Assembly: GCA_027307045.1 (NCBI GenBank)
Contig: DAHUXR010000002.1
Span: forward strand, 1 to 64,000
Reading direction: 5' to 3'
DNA length: 64,000 nucleotides
Source of the DNA: Acidobacteriaceae bacterium
GTDB taxonomy: Bacteria; Acidobacteriota; Terriglobia; Terriglobales; Acidobacteriaceae
The notes below the pieces were generated by a model that saw only the letters and a list, made by a program, of their open reading frames with translations, was not told the origin of the DNA and did not search any database. Position 1 is the stretch's first letter. Each line of letters opens with the position of its first letter. The translations under genes were made by a program, and so were the position numbers. Positions 48,756 through 58,891 of the stretch are shown here, piece by piece.

Positions 48756-49116
48756 AAAATTATTTCCTCCAAGCACGTACGGAGTTCTCAAACGGTCTTG
48801 AGGCTTTGTGACCTTGCTCAGTGGCTTTCCACCTAAAAGCTCCAGATTGGTTGTGGATGTAAGAGTCCTGCGTCTCCGTTGTTGCCGGAAGCGGATGCAG
48901 GAGCTAAAGCGCTTAACTGTGAGAATGTCGAAAAAACTATTGGGTTGCCGCGCCGGGCGATTCTTGCGGTCTTCCCCTCACGCCGGCAACGCTGGCCTGC
49001 AGCGCTGGTGAGGGTCACAGGTGCGCTACAAGCGATGCCACCTTGCAAGCGAATGCCACCTTCGCTCTCTGTTAAACATCTGACTTGAAATATCAGCCTG
49101 AAAATCGGAGATAACA

Positions 49117-49656
49117 TTGGCAAAAAAGAAGAAACAAGGAATGGTAAATCCGACCCGGCTTGCTTCTATTGACAAGAAAAAGAAGGTGCAGGTCGTTATT
49201 GAAACGCCCAAGGGCAGCCGCAACAAATATGCCTGGGACCCGGACCAGCAAATATTTGTGTTGAAAAAAGTCCTTCCTGAAGGGATGGCATTCCCGCACG
49301 ATTTCGGCTTCATCCCTTCAACCGAAGCGGATGATGGCGACCCACTGGATGTGCTGGTGCTCATGGACCAGCCGGTTTTTACGGGATGTCTGGTGAAAGC
49401 GCGGCTGATCGGGGTGATCGAGGGTAAGCAGACGGAGAAAGGCAAATCAGAGCGCAATGACCGGCTGCTGGCGGTGGCCGAGTCCAGCCACACGCATTCT
49501 GACATCAACTCCGTCAACGATTTGAACAAAGACCTGCTGAAGGAGCTGGAACAGTTTCTAGTGAATTATCACGCCAATGACGGAGCGGAATTTAAGGTGC
49601 TAGCCCGCAAGGGCCCTTCTGCCGCGGCCGCATGTCTGGAAAAAGCAATCGCATAG
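49117..49656 (+). CDS. ppa: Inorganic pyrophosphatase (family I)
   Basis: VQVVIETPKGSRNKYAWD, LPEGMAFPHDFGFIPSTEADDGDPLDVLVLMDQP; TTG start. Confidence 0.85.
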   Translation: MAKKKKQGMVNPTRLASIDKKKKVQVVIETPKGSRNKYAWDPDQQIFVLKKVLPEGMAFPHDFGFIPSTEADDGDPLDVLVLMDQPVFTGCLVKARLIGVIEGKQTEKGKSERNDRLLAVAESSHTHSDINSVNDLNKDLLKELEQFLVNYHANDGAEFKVLARKGPSAAAACLEKAIA

Positions 49657-49910
49657 CAGCACTTTGCCCGGCCACCGTTCTGCATTCAGGTCTCCCGCTT
49701 CGACAATTTCGTGCGCCAACCCCTGCTAATGACCAAGGTTCAAGGCAAACTGGGTAAATTTGTACCTGAGTCAGTGAAGGCAGAGCAACACAGGAAAATG
49801 GCGGAGCCAAAAACAGGCACAAAATAGTCAGCCCGCAAAGGACTCGGCGCTCCAGCTGACAAGCTGAGCGCCGAATATTTTTTGGCATGCTTGTGCGCCG
49901 CAATGGGTCG

Positions 49911-51164
49911 TTAAGTGTCCTGCGGCAGGGATTCCGCTGTGGTCTTCGAAAGGTCGGCGCCTTTGCGTTCACCGCCCAACCACGTGATGACGGCAACCAG
50001 CGTTGCGATAAAGATCACGGTCCATGTAAGCACCGGCGCAAAACTGCCGCCATAGCGCTCCTCGGCAAGTTTGGCCTGAATCACTGAGTTACGCGATGAA
50101 AGCAAGTTTCCCAGTTGATAAGCCAGCCCGGGAAATGTTCCGCGCACTGCCGGCGGCGAAAGCTCATTCAGGTGCGCCGGAACTACTCCCCAGGCGCCCT
50201 GGACCATAAATTGCATCAGGAACCCGCCTAGCGCGAGCAGGGCGACACTATTCGCGTAAGCCCACAACGGAATGCACGGAATGGCACAAAGAGCCGCAAT
50301 CAAAATCGCTTTGCGCCGGCCGATCTTCTCTGACCACGCCCCGAAGATCACTCCGCCCAGCAGCGCGCCAATATTGTAGATAATGGCGATGAATCCCACG
50401 ATTCTCGGCGTGAAGCCATGGTTTTTTTGCAGGAATGTGGGATACAGATCCTGCGTGCCGTGGCTGAAGGAGTTGAATGCGAACATCAGCACGATAAGGA
50501 AGAGAAAGCTTCCGCCAAACATTGCCACGTCACGGCTGAGGTGTCGTTGTTCTTTGGCCTGGGTCTGGCCTGCCAGAAAGGCCGGCGACTCATCGACCTT
50601 GGTGCGTATATAAATGACAAGGAAAGCCGGCAGCGCGCCGATCACAAACATCCCGCGCCAGCCGACGTAAGAAAACAGCGTGCCGTAAACCAGAGCTGCC
50701 AATAGATAACCGACGACATACCCTTCCTGCAAGAGTCCGGAGAAGAAGCCGCGACCTTCCTTGGGCAGCGTTTCAAATGCCAGCGCTGCGCCCACGCCCC
50801 ATTCGCCACCCATGGCTATGCCAAACAAGGCGCGCATGATCAGGAATGCATGCAGTGACGGCGCAAAAGCGGAGCCAAGTTCAAAGACGGAGTAAGCGAT
50901 GATGTCAATCATCAACGTGGGACGGCGGCCGAACTTGTCCGCCATCATGCCGAAAAGAAAAGCGCCCACGGGACGCATGGCCAACGTAATAAAGATGGCT
51001 TCCGCAATAGCGGAAACCTTGGTGTGAAAGTCAGCGCTGATGGCGGTTACGCAGAAGACCAGGATGAAGAAGTCAAAGGCATCAAGCGACCAGCCAAGAA
51101 AACAGGCAATGAAGGTATTTCGCTGGACCGAGGTAAGATTCTGCAGCCGGCGCAAAAAGCTCAT
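49911..51164 (-). CDS. MFS transporter (metabolite:H+ symporter type)
   Basis: ATG 51164; FLGWSLDAFDFFILVF, MRPVGAFLFGMMADKFGRRP, GGEWGVGAALAFETLP. Confidence 0.85.
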   Translation of the reverse strand: MSFLRRLQNLTSVQRNTFIACFLGWSLDAFDFFILVFCVTAISADFHTKVSAIAEAIFITLAMRPVGAFLFGMMADKFGRRPTLMIDIIAYSVFELGSAFAPSLHAFLIMRALFGIAMGGEWGVGAALAFETLPKEGRGFFSGLLQEGYVVGYLLAALVYGTLFSYVGWRGMFVIGALPAFLVIYIRTKVDESPAFLAGQTQAKEQRHLSRDVAMFGGSFLFLIVLMFAFNSFSHGTQDLYPTFLQKNHGFTPRIVGFIAIIYNIGALLGGVIFGAWSEKIGRRKAILIAALCAIPCIPLWAYANSVALLALGGFLMQFMVQGAWGVVPAHLNELSPPAVRGTFPGLAYQLGNLLSSRNSVIQAKLAEERYGGSFAPVLTWTVIFIATLVAVITWLGGERKGADLSKTTAESLPQDT

Positions 51165-51361
51165 GCGGTTCTCCACGTGAGAGCTGGCCAGACTTCCCAT
51201 TGGAGCCAGACAAATCCAGCCTAACTCACTTCGATGTCTAAACAAATATAGACGGTGTAACGGCTTCTTTCATGTGGCAACACAGCCGCCAGGTTTGCGG
51301 TCATAAGAGAATAGCACCCCGGGATTGTTTCAATTGCAAAAAGCTTTCAGGCGAAGCTCTC

Positions 51362-51396
51362 AAAAAAGAGAGAGGAATCGCCTCTCCCTTTTTTGG
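51362..51396 (-). terminator. Rho-independent terminator
   Basis: Minus strand AAAAAAGGGAGAGG-CGATT-CCTCTCTCTTTTTT; downstream of 51414..52544. Confidence 0.8.
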
Positions 51397-51413
51397 ATTT
51401 GATGCTCGCGAGC

Positions 51414-52544
51414 TTACCTGAGGACAGTCGAGCAAAATGTGGTGTTTGCGCCGAACGGACCGCCGCATTGCAGCGTTTGCGTGAATTGGTTGGCCTGGCC
51501 GAAATCCTTCAGCGTGTCAGGATAATCAACCCCATAATGGAACCCGCTCTTGCCTGAAGTGAACCAGGGATAAATGCAAAACGATCCCCCGTAGGTGGCG
51601 CAAGTCAGAGAAACTTCGGCCTTGCCGCCCTGGTCGCTGACGACAGCAAAATTCTTTGCGCTTGAGCCGTCACCAAAAACAACGCTCTTGATCTGGACAG
51701 GAGAAAAGCCGGCCCAGGAATCCGCATTGTAAGAGTCACAGTTAGTCTGGCCAGGCACGCAGAAAGCGTCGCCGCCGGTAAAAATGGAAGCATGGCCAAT
51801 CTCCCAGACAAAAGAGTTGGGAGCATCGTTGACCGTTCCCCAACCAAGGGAGTTGCCAATCTGCTGAGTAGCGTACGCGGGCATCAATGGACCATCTGAC
51901 GGGGAGTTGAGAGTCATGGTGCCGGAGTGGCCGGTGGCCAGATCAGTCACGGTGATGTGGAAACCGTCTGCCGCGGGCGTGACGAAATAATGCACGGTAA
52001 TGGTATCGCCGGCTTGCATCACCAGAGGACTGCCGGGAGTGGTGGAGTCTTCCAGCATGGCGTTGAAGGCCGCAGTCTCAGTAAAGCTGTGCGCGGAAGT
52101 GTTGTTAGGCACCAGCTTGAAAACCGGGGCGCACGCGGTAAACGTGTTGGGAGCAAAGTTCACGCTGAAGCTGCCGTCATTAAAGCACTTACTGACCAAG
52201 GAATCCGGATAGAACTGGAGCTCGACAAAAGCCTGGCTGAAAAGACTTTTTGGATCGTTGACCGTACCGCCAAACCAGAATGTGGGGCCCACGTCAGAAA
52301 CACTGGAACGGCCGTTGGTGGGAAGCACGGCGGTCCATGTAAGGTCACGGGCAGAACCAGCTGCGCCGGAAACCGGCATCAGTTCCGGCTCGTCATGACC
52401 GGTGCAGCCCTGCGAGTAATTCGTCTCAAGCACGCCGGGAATGTATATCGGATGGTGCGCCAGACAAGCAGTCGTGGTTTGGGCGTGAAGACTGCATGTA
52501 AACACCAGTGATGCTGCGAGTAGGAGAAAACGTTTGCTGCTCAT
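51414..52544 (-). CDS. Secreted hypothetical protein
   Basis: MSSKRFLLLAASLVFTCSLHAQ signal peptide; 376 aa Thr/Ser/Asn-rich. Confidence 0.65.
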   Translation of the reverse strand: MSSKRFLLLAASLVFTCSLHAQTTTACLAHHPIYIPGVLETNYSQGCTGHDEPELMPVSGAAGSARDLTWTAVLPTNGRSSVSDVGPTFWFGGTVNDPKSLFSQAFVELQFYPDSLVSKCFNDGSFSVNFAPNTFTACAPVFKLVPNNTSAHSFTETAAFNAMLEDSTTPGSPLVMQAGDTITVHYFVTPAADGFHITVTDLATGHSGTMTLNSPSDGPLMPAYATQQIGNSLGWGTVNDAPNSFVWEIGHASIFTGGDAFCVPGQTNCDSYNADSWAGFSPVQIKSVVFGDGSSAKNFAVVSDQGGKAEVSLTCATYGGSFCIYPWFTSGKSGFHYGVDYPDTLKDFGQANQFTQTLQCGGPFGANTTFCSTVLR

Positions 52545-52832
52545 GGAAGCCTCCGGGGAGACGAGCGTCACGCGGGCCGTGGTCTTTTGGCGCGCTAAAC
52601 AAGCGGGGAGGAGTGTATCACACAGGATGGATGAAACAAGCGTAAGGTATGGTCAGGTTGACAAAAAAGCTGTATAGTTCGGGCCGTCCGGCGAACCTGA
52701 AATTTTAACGCGATCTTCACCAATCCACGGGACGACTCCTGTTTAATGCAACTGCAGGACGTCCTCGGTTACAAGTCGCAGGGTCAAAAAAGAAGGGCTG
52801 CAGGGACTTCCACAGAAAAAGGAGAGAGCACT

Positions 52833-54458
52833 ATGCGTCGGTTCGGCATTCGCTTTGCACTTCCGTTCTTGCTTTTTGCCGCAGCCTTGCTGGCTGCAAC
52901 TACCGCCATGGCTGAAGGCGATCCTCACAAGGCCAAACACGTGATCGTGATCATGCAGGAAAACCATTCGTTCGATAACTATTTCGGCGCGCTGGCCTAT
53001 GCGCCCGGCAGCCCATATCACAGCCCTAAGCGGGAAGACGGCGACGACCACGATGGCGGCTGCAGCAAAGGTGACCACTCCTGCGTGGATGGCCTAAGCT
53101 GCCGTGTGGATGCAGCGGGCAACTTTACGTGCCGCAATGCCAACAAAGACGACGACGGCAGCACGGTGTTTGCGTTTCATGATTCGCGCCGCTGCGTTGC
53201 TCCGGACCTGGACCACGGCTGGGCCAGCACCCACCGCGAAGCTAATTTTAATCATCCCAATGACACTCTTTTTCAGTCCTTGATGGATGGCTTTGTACTG
53301 ATCAATGACAAGACCGAGCAATTGGACAATGGCGTGGAAAATGCCACGGACGACCAGACCATGGCTTTCTACAACCAGAATGAAATTCCTTTCTATTACG
53401 ATCTGGCGCAGAAATTCGCAGTGAACGATCGCTACTTCGCTCCAGTACTCGGCCCCACGTTTCCCAACCGTTCTTATCTGATGGCCGCCACATCATTTGG
53501 CCATCTCACCACCAGTGACAGCTTTCCGCTGCCGGGAAGCGGCGGCTATAAGCCCATTACCGGGACGATTTTTGATCTGATGGAAAAGAACGGCGTAACC
53601 TGGGCGGATTACTTCCAGGACGTTCCGCAGGGCGGCAGCTTCCGTCCGTTCCCCAGCCCCATTGACCCGCACTTTCTGCCGTTGCCTGTCTTTTTAGGAC
53701 AGATTGCCGGCTCGCCAAAACTGCCGCCACTGCCGCAGGTTTCATTCGTCGACCCGAACCTGGGCGTGCTGGGAATCACAAAAGAAAATGACGAGCATCC
53801 GCCTACGGACATCCAGCGCGGACAGGCTTTCGTCTCTTTGGTTGTGAATGCAGTACGCAACAGTCCGTTCTGGAACGATACGATTATTCTCTTCACTTAC
53901 GACGAGCATGGCGGATTCTATGACCACGTACAGCCGCCTCGCGCGCGGCAGGGCCACGCGCCGAATCCTGACGGCATCAGCCCGGGCCAGTGCGCTGATC
54001 TTTCTAATCCTCCGCTGAGCCTGCAACCGGGCAAAGGCGCGGAGTGCTCATTCAATTTGCTGAGCGCCACCGACACCACCACGAACAATGCAGCGGATCT
54101 ATGTCCGCAATTCGCTCTCGACCCCACCGGACCGTTTCCAGCGGCTTGCGCCAACTTCGATCAGTACGGCGTGCGCGTTCCGTTTGTGGCGATCTCTCCG
54201 TTTTCCAAACCAAGCTACGTTTCCCACACCGTCGGCGATCACACTTCGATCCTGGCGCTGATCGAAACAATCTTCATGACGCCGGCCGGCAGCACGCAAG
54301 GCGACGATGAGGAAGAACCGGCACGTCCGCATCTGACCAAACGTGACCAGCATGCCAATACGCTGCAAGATATGTTTGACTTCAATACGTCGCCATCACT
54401 GAACACAAAGATTGGCGTGGCGCTGCCACCAGCGCAAGATTGCACGCCGACGCGATAA
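52833..54458 (+). CDS. Phosphoesterase family protein (phospholipase C/acid phosphatase-like)
   Basis: Signal peptide, then KHVIVIMQENHSFDNYFGAL; PTFPNRSYLMAATSFGHL; TYDEHGGFYDHVQPP; GVRVPFVAISPFSKPSYVSHTVGDHTSILALIE. Confidence 0.9.
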   Translation: MRRFGIRFALPFLLFAAALLAATTAMAEGDPHKAKHVIVIMQENHSFDNYFGALAYAPGSPYHSPKREDGDDHDGGCSKGDHSCVDGLSCRVDAAGNFTCRNANKDDDGSTVFAFHDSRRCVAPDLDHGWASTHREANFNHPNDTLFQSLMDGFVLINDKTEQLDNGVENATDDQTMAFYNQNEIPFYYDLAQKFAVNDRYFAPVLGPTFPNRSYLMAATSFGHLTTSDSFPLPGSGGYKPITGTIFDLMEKNGVTWADYFQDVPQGGSFRPFPSPIDPHFLPLPVFLGQIAGSPKLPPLPQVSFVDPNLGVLGITKENDEHPPTDIQRGQAFVSLVVNAVRNSPFWNDTIILFTYDEHGGFYDHVQPPRARQGHAPNPDGISPGQCADLSNPPLSLQPGKGAECSFNLLSATDTTTNNAADLCPQFALDPTGPFPAACANFDQYGVRVPFVAISPFSKPSYVSHTVGDHTSILALIETIFMTPAGSTQGDDEEEPARPHLTKRDQHANTLQDMFDFNTSPSLNTKIGVALPPAQDCTPTR

Positions 54459-54477
54459 GTCTTCCCTCCCTGGGAAT

Positions 54478-54505
54478 GGGTCCGGCTGAGGCCGGGCCCT
54501 TTTTT
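54478..54505 (+). terminator. Rho-independent terminator
   Basis: GGGTCCGGC-TGAG-GCCGGGCCC-TTTTTT downstream of phosphoesterase. Confidence 0.85.
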
Positions 54506-55218
54506 AGAACGTAAGTCATTGCGCTGCGCCTCTTACAAATTCAACAAGAATAAATTGTGCCTTAACAAGATCTTCACGATGACAGCCTAGACTCGTGATG
54601 ATGGCTGAATGAGGCGCTGCCATGATAAAAGTCCATGGCACTCCTTACGAGCAAAAGAACCGATTTCCATGGAGGCTTTATGCGAATCCTCACCTTCTAC
54701 TCGTCTATCAAAACATTTGCCGTGAAGATGGAAGAAAAACTTGCCATTCGCATTCTGTGCTTATTTATTCGCTAGAACAATCCTCAGCAGATCATTGCCT
54801 CAACCGCCACATTCATTCAAACACCGGCTAGATTGGCGGTGTTTTCTCTGTGTCGCACCTACGGTGCTCAATTCGACTTGCCAGTTTACCCACGCTTCCG
54901 GCTTCGCGTTCCACCCCAACACGCGGACATCGCGCGTGTTTGGGGACCCCGGCGTTGCTTGCCTTCAGCGTGGGCTAACTTGCGGGCGCGCCTCCGGCGC
55001 TTGGATACTCGTGCCCACAGCACCGTGGTCCAAGGAAAAGCATCTGCGCACACCGATCGTGGAAATATGGAATCGACTTCTTCAGGATAAGTGCGCGATA
55101 CCAGCAAGAGCGTTTAACCCTTGCAGCCGCGTGGGCATCCTGATCCCTAAAAATAACCGCAAAATACCAGAACACCTTCCGTTCTCCAGCAGTCTTTCCT
55201 AACAGGGGAAGGCAGGAA

Positions 55219-55809
55219 ATGGCGGGGCAGGCAATTTTGGGAGATACGGTTCTGAAATCGGCGATTGCCATGGAAGCCGCGGCACCCACAGTTGAAACGC
55301 TGGTGGCCGACCATGCACGAATGGTCTTCCGCATCGCCTACTCCATCCTGCGCAATCATCACGACGCGGAAGATGCAGCGCAGGAATGCTTTCTACGGGT
55401 ATGGAAACAGAAAGACCGTTTGCACGAAGTAAGCAACCCCAAAACGTGGCTGGCACGGATCGCCTGGACCACCGCGCTGGACAAGCGGCGTGCCAATCCC
55501 AAAACGCTTTCTTTGGACGAAGCAGGCGCGGGCTGGGAGTTGATGGAATCGCTTTCTGATGGTGCTCCCGCTGCGGATGAGCAGCTTGCGGAGCGGCAGA
55601 AACAGCAGCTATTGCAACGGCTGATCGCGGGCTTACCGGATGATCTGGGGCAGACGCTGGAGTTATCCACAGTGCAGGAGCTGAACTCGGCTGAAATAGC
55701 CGAGGTGATGAAGATACCGGAAGGCTCGGTGCGGACGCGCTTGTTCCGGGCGCGCAAGCAGCTCAAAGAGAAATTGGCGGTCCTGCTGGAGGGGAAAAGA
55801 CATGGCTGA
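55219..55809 (+). CDS. ECF RNA polymerase sigma factor
   Basis: MVFRIAYSILRNHHDAEDAAQECFLRVWKQKDRL...TWLARIAWTTALDKRR; region 4 LNSAEIAEVMKIPEGSVRTRLFRARKQLKEKL. Confidence 0.9.
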   Translation: MAGQAILGDTVLKSAIAMEAAAPTVETLVADHARMVFRIAYSILRNHHDAEDAAQECFLRVWKQKDRLHEVSNPKTWLARIAWTTALDKRRANPKTLSLDEAGAGWELMESLSDGAPAADEQLAERQKQQLLQRLIAGLPDDLGQTLELSTVQELNSAEIAEVMKIPEGSVRTRLFRARKQLKEKLAVLLEGKRHG

Positions 55810-56392
55810 CCAGGAAAAAGATAAGCAGATGCAGATCGATGACATGCTGGATTCGATGCTCGCGCACTATTCCTCAGCGGAGCCAAGGTCGGGGCTGGAA
55901 AACAGGATACTGGCGAACCTGCACGAGGCAGAAAAGGGACCGTCGCAAGGATGGTGGAATTTCAAATGGCTTTGGTCAGGAACGGTTGCGGCTGCAATCA
56001 TCGTGGCTGCGGTGCTGATCAATGGGCGGCATCGCATTGAGCCGCCGACACACGTGATCGTTAAGACCAACCAACCGACTCCGCAGCCAGGAATTCAGCC
56101 GCACGCGCCGATTGCTCGACAGGAAACGGCAAGAGTCCATCGCCGCAAACCATCGACGGTTCCAATAGCCCAGAAGAAAGAGGCTTTGGCGCTAAGTCAG
56201 CGGCCTACGAATTTCCCTACACCCGTCCCATTATCGGAACAAGAAAGACTCATGTTCACGTACCTGGAGAACACACCGCGAGAAGTAGTCGTTGCGCAGA
56301 TCCCGCGCAATGATGATCAAAAAGAAGCTGAAGAATTCTGGGCCGACCGTGAGCCAGCGCAAGGAACGCGACGCTCAACAAACACTAGATAA
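55802..56392 (+). CDS. Putative anti-sigma-like single-pass membrane protein
   Basis: Overlaps sigma gene by 8 nt; WLWSGTVAAAIIVAAVLI transmembrane segment. Confidence 0.6.
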   Translation: MADQEKDKQMQIDDMLDSMLAHYSSAEPRSGLENRILANLHEAEKGPSQGWWNFKWLWSGTVAAAIIVAAVLINGRHRIEPPTHVIVKTNQPTPQPGIQPHAPIARQETARVHRRKPSTVPIAQKKEALALSQRPTNFPTPVPLSEQERLMFTYLENTPREVVVAQIPRNDDQKEAEEFWADREPAQGTRRSTNTR

Positions 56393-56403
56393 GGAGAAAC
56401 GCA

Positions 56404-56958
56404 ATGAAGAAATTGTTAGTACTAATGATCTTATTCCTGGCTGCCTGCTCACTGGTCGCGCAAGAAGACGCCAAGAAAAAGCAAGAGAGGCCCGACAACG
56501 ACGCGATTGTCAAAAAAGCAGCGATACCTACTTACAAAATGGCGTTCAGTATCTACGAGTTGCAAGACGGAAAGAGGATTAATCAACGCGACTACAGCCT
56601 GCTGGTAGAAGCCAATGATCGTGGCGCAAACACACTCAAGATCGGCACCAAAGTGCCAATTGACGCGGGCAACGGCGGCATGACCTATGCCGACGTGGGC
56701 TTTGAGCTTCGGTGTTCGGCGGTGGAGACAGTGAATGGCAAGCTGGCGGTGGGCGTGGATATGACTGTTACCAATTTTGCCATTCCGGAACAGAACACGG
56801 ATCCCCGGACGGCAGGAAGCAGACCGGTGCTGCGCGGCGTGACTCAACGTGTGGGCGCGGTCGTGAATCCCGGCAAACCCCAGATACTTACCAGCATGGA
56901 TGACGTGAACAGCACCAAGCGCATGCAGGTGGAACTCACGGCGACGAAGGTGGATTGA
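56404..56958 (+). CDS. Secreted hypothetical protein in sigma operon
   Basis: MKKLLVLMILFLAACSLVAQ signal peptide; 12 nt after preceding gene. Confidence 0.6.
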   Translation: MKKLLVLMILFLAACSLVAQEDAKKKQERPDNDAIVKKAAIPTYKMAFSIYELQDGKRINQRDYSLLVEANDRGANTLKIGTKVPIDAGNGGMTYADVGFELRCSAVETVNGKLAVGVDMTVTNFAIPEQNTDPRTAGSRPVLRGVTQRVGAVVNPGKPQILTSMDDVNSTKRMQVELTATKVD

Positions 56959-56979
56959 TCAACTGCAAAAGCAAAATCT

Positions 56980-57007
56980 CACCACGGATACGCGGAGACG
57001 GAGAACA
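56980..57007. repeat. CACGGA-type dispersed repeat, copy 1
   Basis: CACCACGGATACGCGGAGACGGAGAACAG; related to 57728-57758. Confidence 0.5.
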
Positions 57008-57422
57008 GCCGGGAGCAGAGCGACCTGATCCCGGCGAGAGGTCATGTGAGCGCAGTGTGCGGACTGGCGCTCTACAGTAATCCCGCCACCGATTATTTCA
57101 CACGGAATGTTGGTCGTCTCTTTCTGCCAATTCAACCGCCACGCCGGGGAGGTGGAGCCGCCGCGTCCCTTATGGTCGATGGCCACCATTCCAGCAAAGA
57201 GCGGGCATGGATTGTTCTCCTGATTTCGCGCTCAACACTGTACCGATTCGTGCTTGATTCGCTCCTAGGAATCGGCTATTGTGAGGTGCGCTTCAGGGTG
57301 TCAGGTCGCTAAAAGCTCTTTGAAAGAAGAAAGCAGTTGGCAATTAGCAATTAGCAGTCAGCCAAAGGACCGGTATTGGGCTCCTAGTATTGGTATCTGA
57401 CAGCACATTGTGACCCTCTGCC

Positions 57423-57496
57423 GATTGGGATTGGGATTGGGATTGGGATTGGGATTGGGATTGGGATTGGGATTGGGATTGGGATTGGGATTGGGA
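57423..57496. repeat. Hexanucleotide tandem repeat (GATTGG)x12
   Basis: Perfect 6-bp periodicity, 12 complete units by eye. Confidence 0.95.
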
Positions 57497-57505
57497 GACC
57501 CTTGG

Positions 57506-57560
57506 GTCACCCAAGCGTCACCCAAGCGTCACCCAAGCGCCACCCAAGGGTCACGCGAGC
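57506..57560. repeat. 11-bp tandem repeat GTCACCCAAGC, about 5 copies
   Basis: GTCACCCAAGC x3, then GCCACCCAAGG, then GTCACGCGAGC. Confidence 0.9.
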
Positions 57561-57727
57561 GTCGATTTGCGGTTCGGCCTTTGTTTTCAACAAAAGATAG
57601 AAAAAGGCCGGGTGGGGTGGGGCACTAGCTGAAGGACGCAGGCAGAGGGCTGTGGCGCGCGAAGCGCGTCCTATCGCCGGAATCGCCGAGAGCGCACGTC
57701 ATCGCCGTGATCGGAAAACCAAAACCT

Positions 57728-57758
57728 ACCACGGAGGCACTGAGACACGGAGAACAGC
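57728..57758. repeat. CACGGA-type dispersed repeat, copy 2
   Basis: ACCACGGAGGCACTGAGACACGGAGAACAG. Confidence 0.5.
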
Positions 57759-57796
57759 CAACCAGGAAGATAGGAACACCGGCGGATGTATCGCAA

Positions 57797-58774
57797 TTAC
57801 GCAATCGCCGCGAGCAGCTCGTATGATCGCAGGCGGGCGGAATGATCATAGATGGCGGAAGCGACCATCAATTCATCGGCGCCGGTTTGCTGGATGAACT
57901 TTTCCAATCCGCCGCGGACGGTTTGAGGTGAGCCGACGAAAGAGCATGCCAGCATGCTGGAAACATGCGCTTTTTCCATGGGCGACCAGTAGGACTCAAT
58001 GTTGTCGATAGGCGGCGCAAGCTGGCGGCGCGTGCCGCGCACGGCATTGGTGAAAGCCTGCTGGGCAGAGGTAAAAAGTCGGCGCGCTTCTGCGTCTGTA
58101 TCGGCGGCAATTACGTTTACGCCAACCATGGCATGGGGTTTCTGGAGTTGGGCCGATGGTCGAAATTCCCCGCGGTAGACCTGGAGCGCAAGCATGAGCG
58201 CGTCAGGCGCGAAGTGGGAAGCGAAAGCATAGGGCAGACCGAATTCGGCGGCAAGCTGGGCGCCAAAGAGACTGGAGCCGAGAATCCAGATGGGCACGTT
58301 AAGGCCTGTGCCGGGAACTGCCTGGACCGTCTGTCCGGGTTGAAGCGGACCGAGAAAGGCCTGAAGCTCTCGCACGTCGTCCGGAAAACTATCGGCGCTG
58401 GTGGGATCACGGCGAAGCGCACGCAAGGTTCGCTGGTCAGTGCCGGGAGCGCGGCCAAGGCCAAGATCGATGCGCCCGGGATACAGCGACTCAAGAGTGC
58501 CAAACTGCTCAGCGATCACGATAGGCGAATGGTTCGGCAACATGATTCCGCCCGCGCCAACGCGGATGGTCCTGGTGCCTCCGGCAACGTATCCGATGAC
58601 GACGGAGGTGGCGGCGCTGGCGATCCCGACCATATTATGGTGTTCGGCCAGCCAGAAACGGCGATAGCCCCAGCGCTCAGCGCGCTGCGCCAGGTCGAGA
58701 GAACGATGTAAGGCGTCCGCGGGGGTGGATCCCTGCGCGACGAAGGCGAGATCAAGAATAGAGAAAGGGACCAA
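57797..58774 (-). CDS. LLM-class flavin-dependent oxidoreductase (luciferase-like)
   Basis: [70 protein letters not shown]. Confidence 0.9.
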   Translation of the reverse strand: MVPFSILDLAFVAQGSTPADALHRSLDLAQRAERWGYRRFWLAEHHNMVGIASAATSVVIGYVAGGTRTIRVGAGGIMLPNHSPIVIAEQFGTLESLYPGRIDLGLGRAPGTDQRTLRALRRDPTSADSFPDDVRELQAFLGPLQPGQTVQAVPGTGLNVPIWILGSSLFGAQLAAEFGLPYAFASHFAPDALMLALQVYRGEFRPSAQLQKPHAMVGVNVIAADTDAEARRLFTSAQQAFTNAVRGTRRQLAPPIDNIESYWSPMEKAHVSSMLACSFVGSPQTVRGGLEKFIQQTGADELMVASAIYDHSARLRSYELLAAIA

Positions 58775-58891
58775 AGATTCCTTGTGTGATTCATCAATAC
58801 TGATGCTGCGGATGGTACTTGAGGTTCACAACTAAAAACAGTGCGCGGCTTTGGTGAATAAATTTTTGCGAATCAATCTGGCAGTCGCCCG

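Noticed and set aside
48977-49020. GGTGA-GGG-TCACA before pyrophosphatase as another CRP/FNR site
   Set aside because: Half-sites are separated by 3 bp rather than 6, so it does not fit the motif.
54833-55202. Plus-strand ORFs 54741..55202 and 54833..55090 as genes
   Set aside because: They look like translated intergenic repeat-like sequence with no RBS or domain; the true next gene is the ECF sigma factor at 55219.
57410-57628. ORF with (LG)n repeats
   Set aside because: It is a direct translation of the (GATTGG)n microsatellite and neighbouring 11-mers; no coding evidence.
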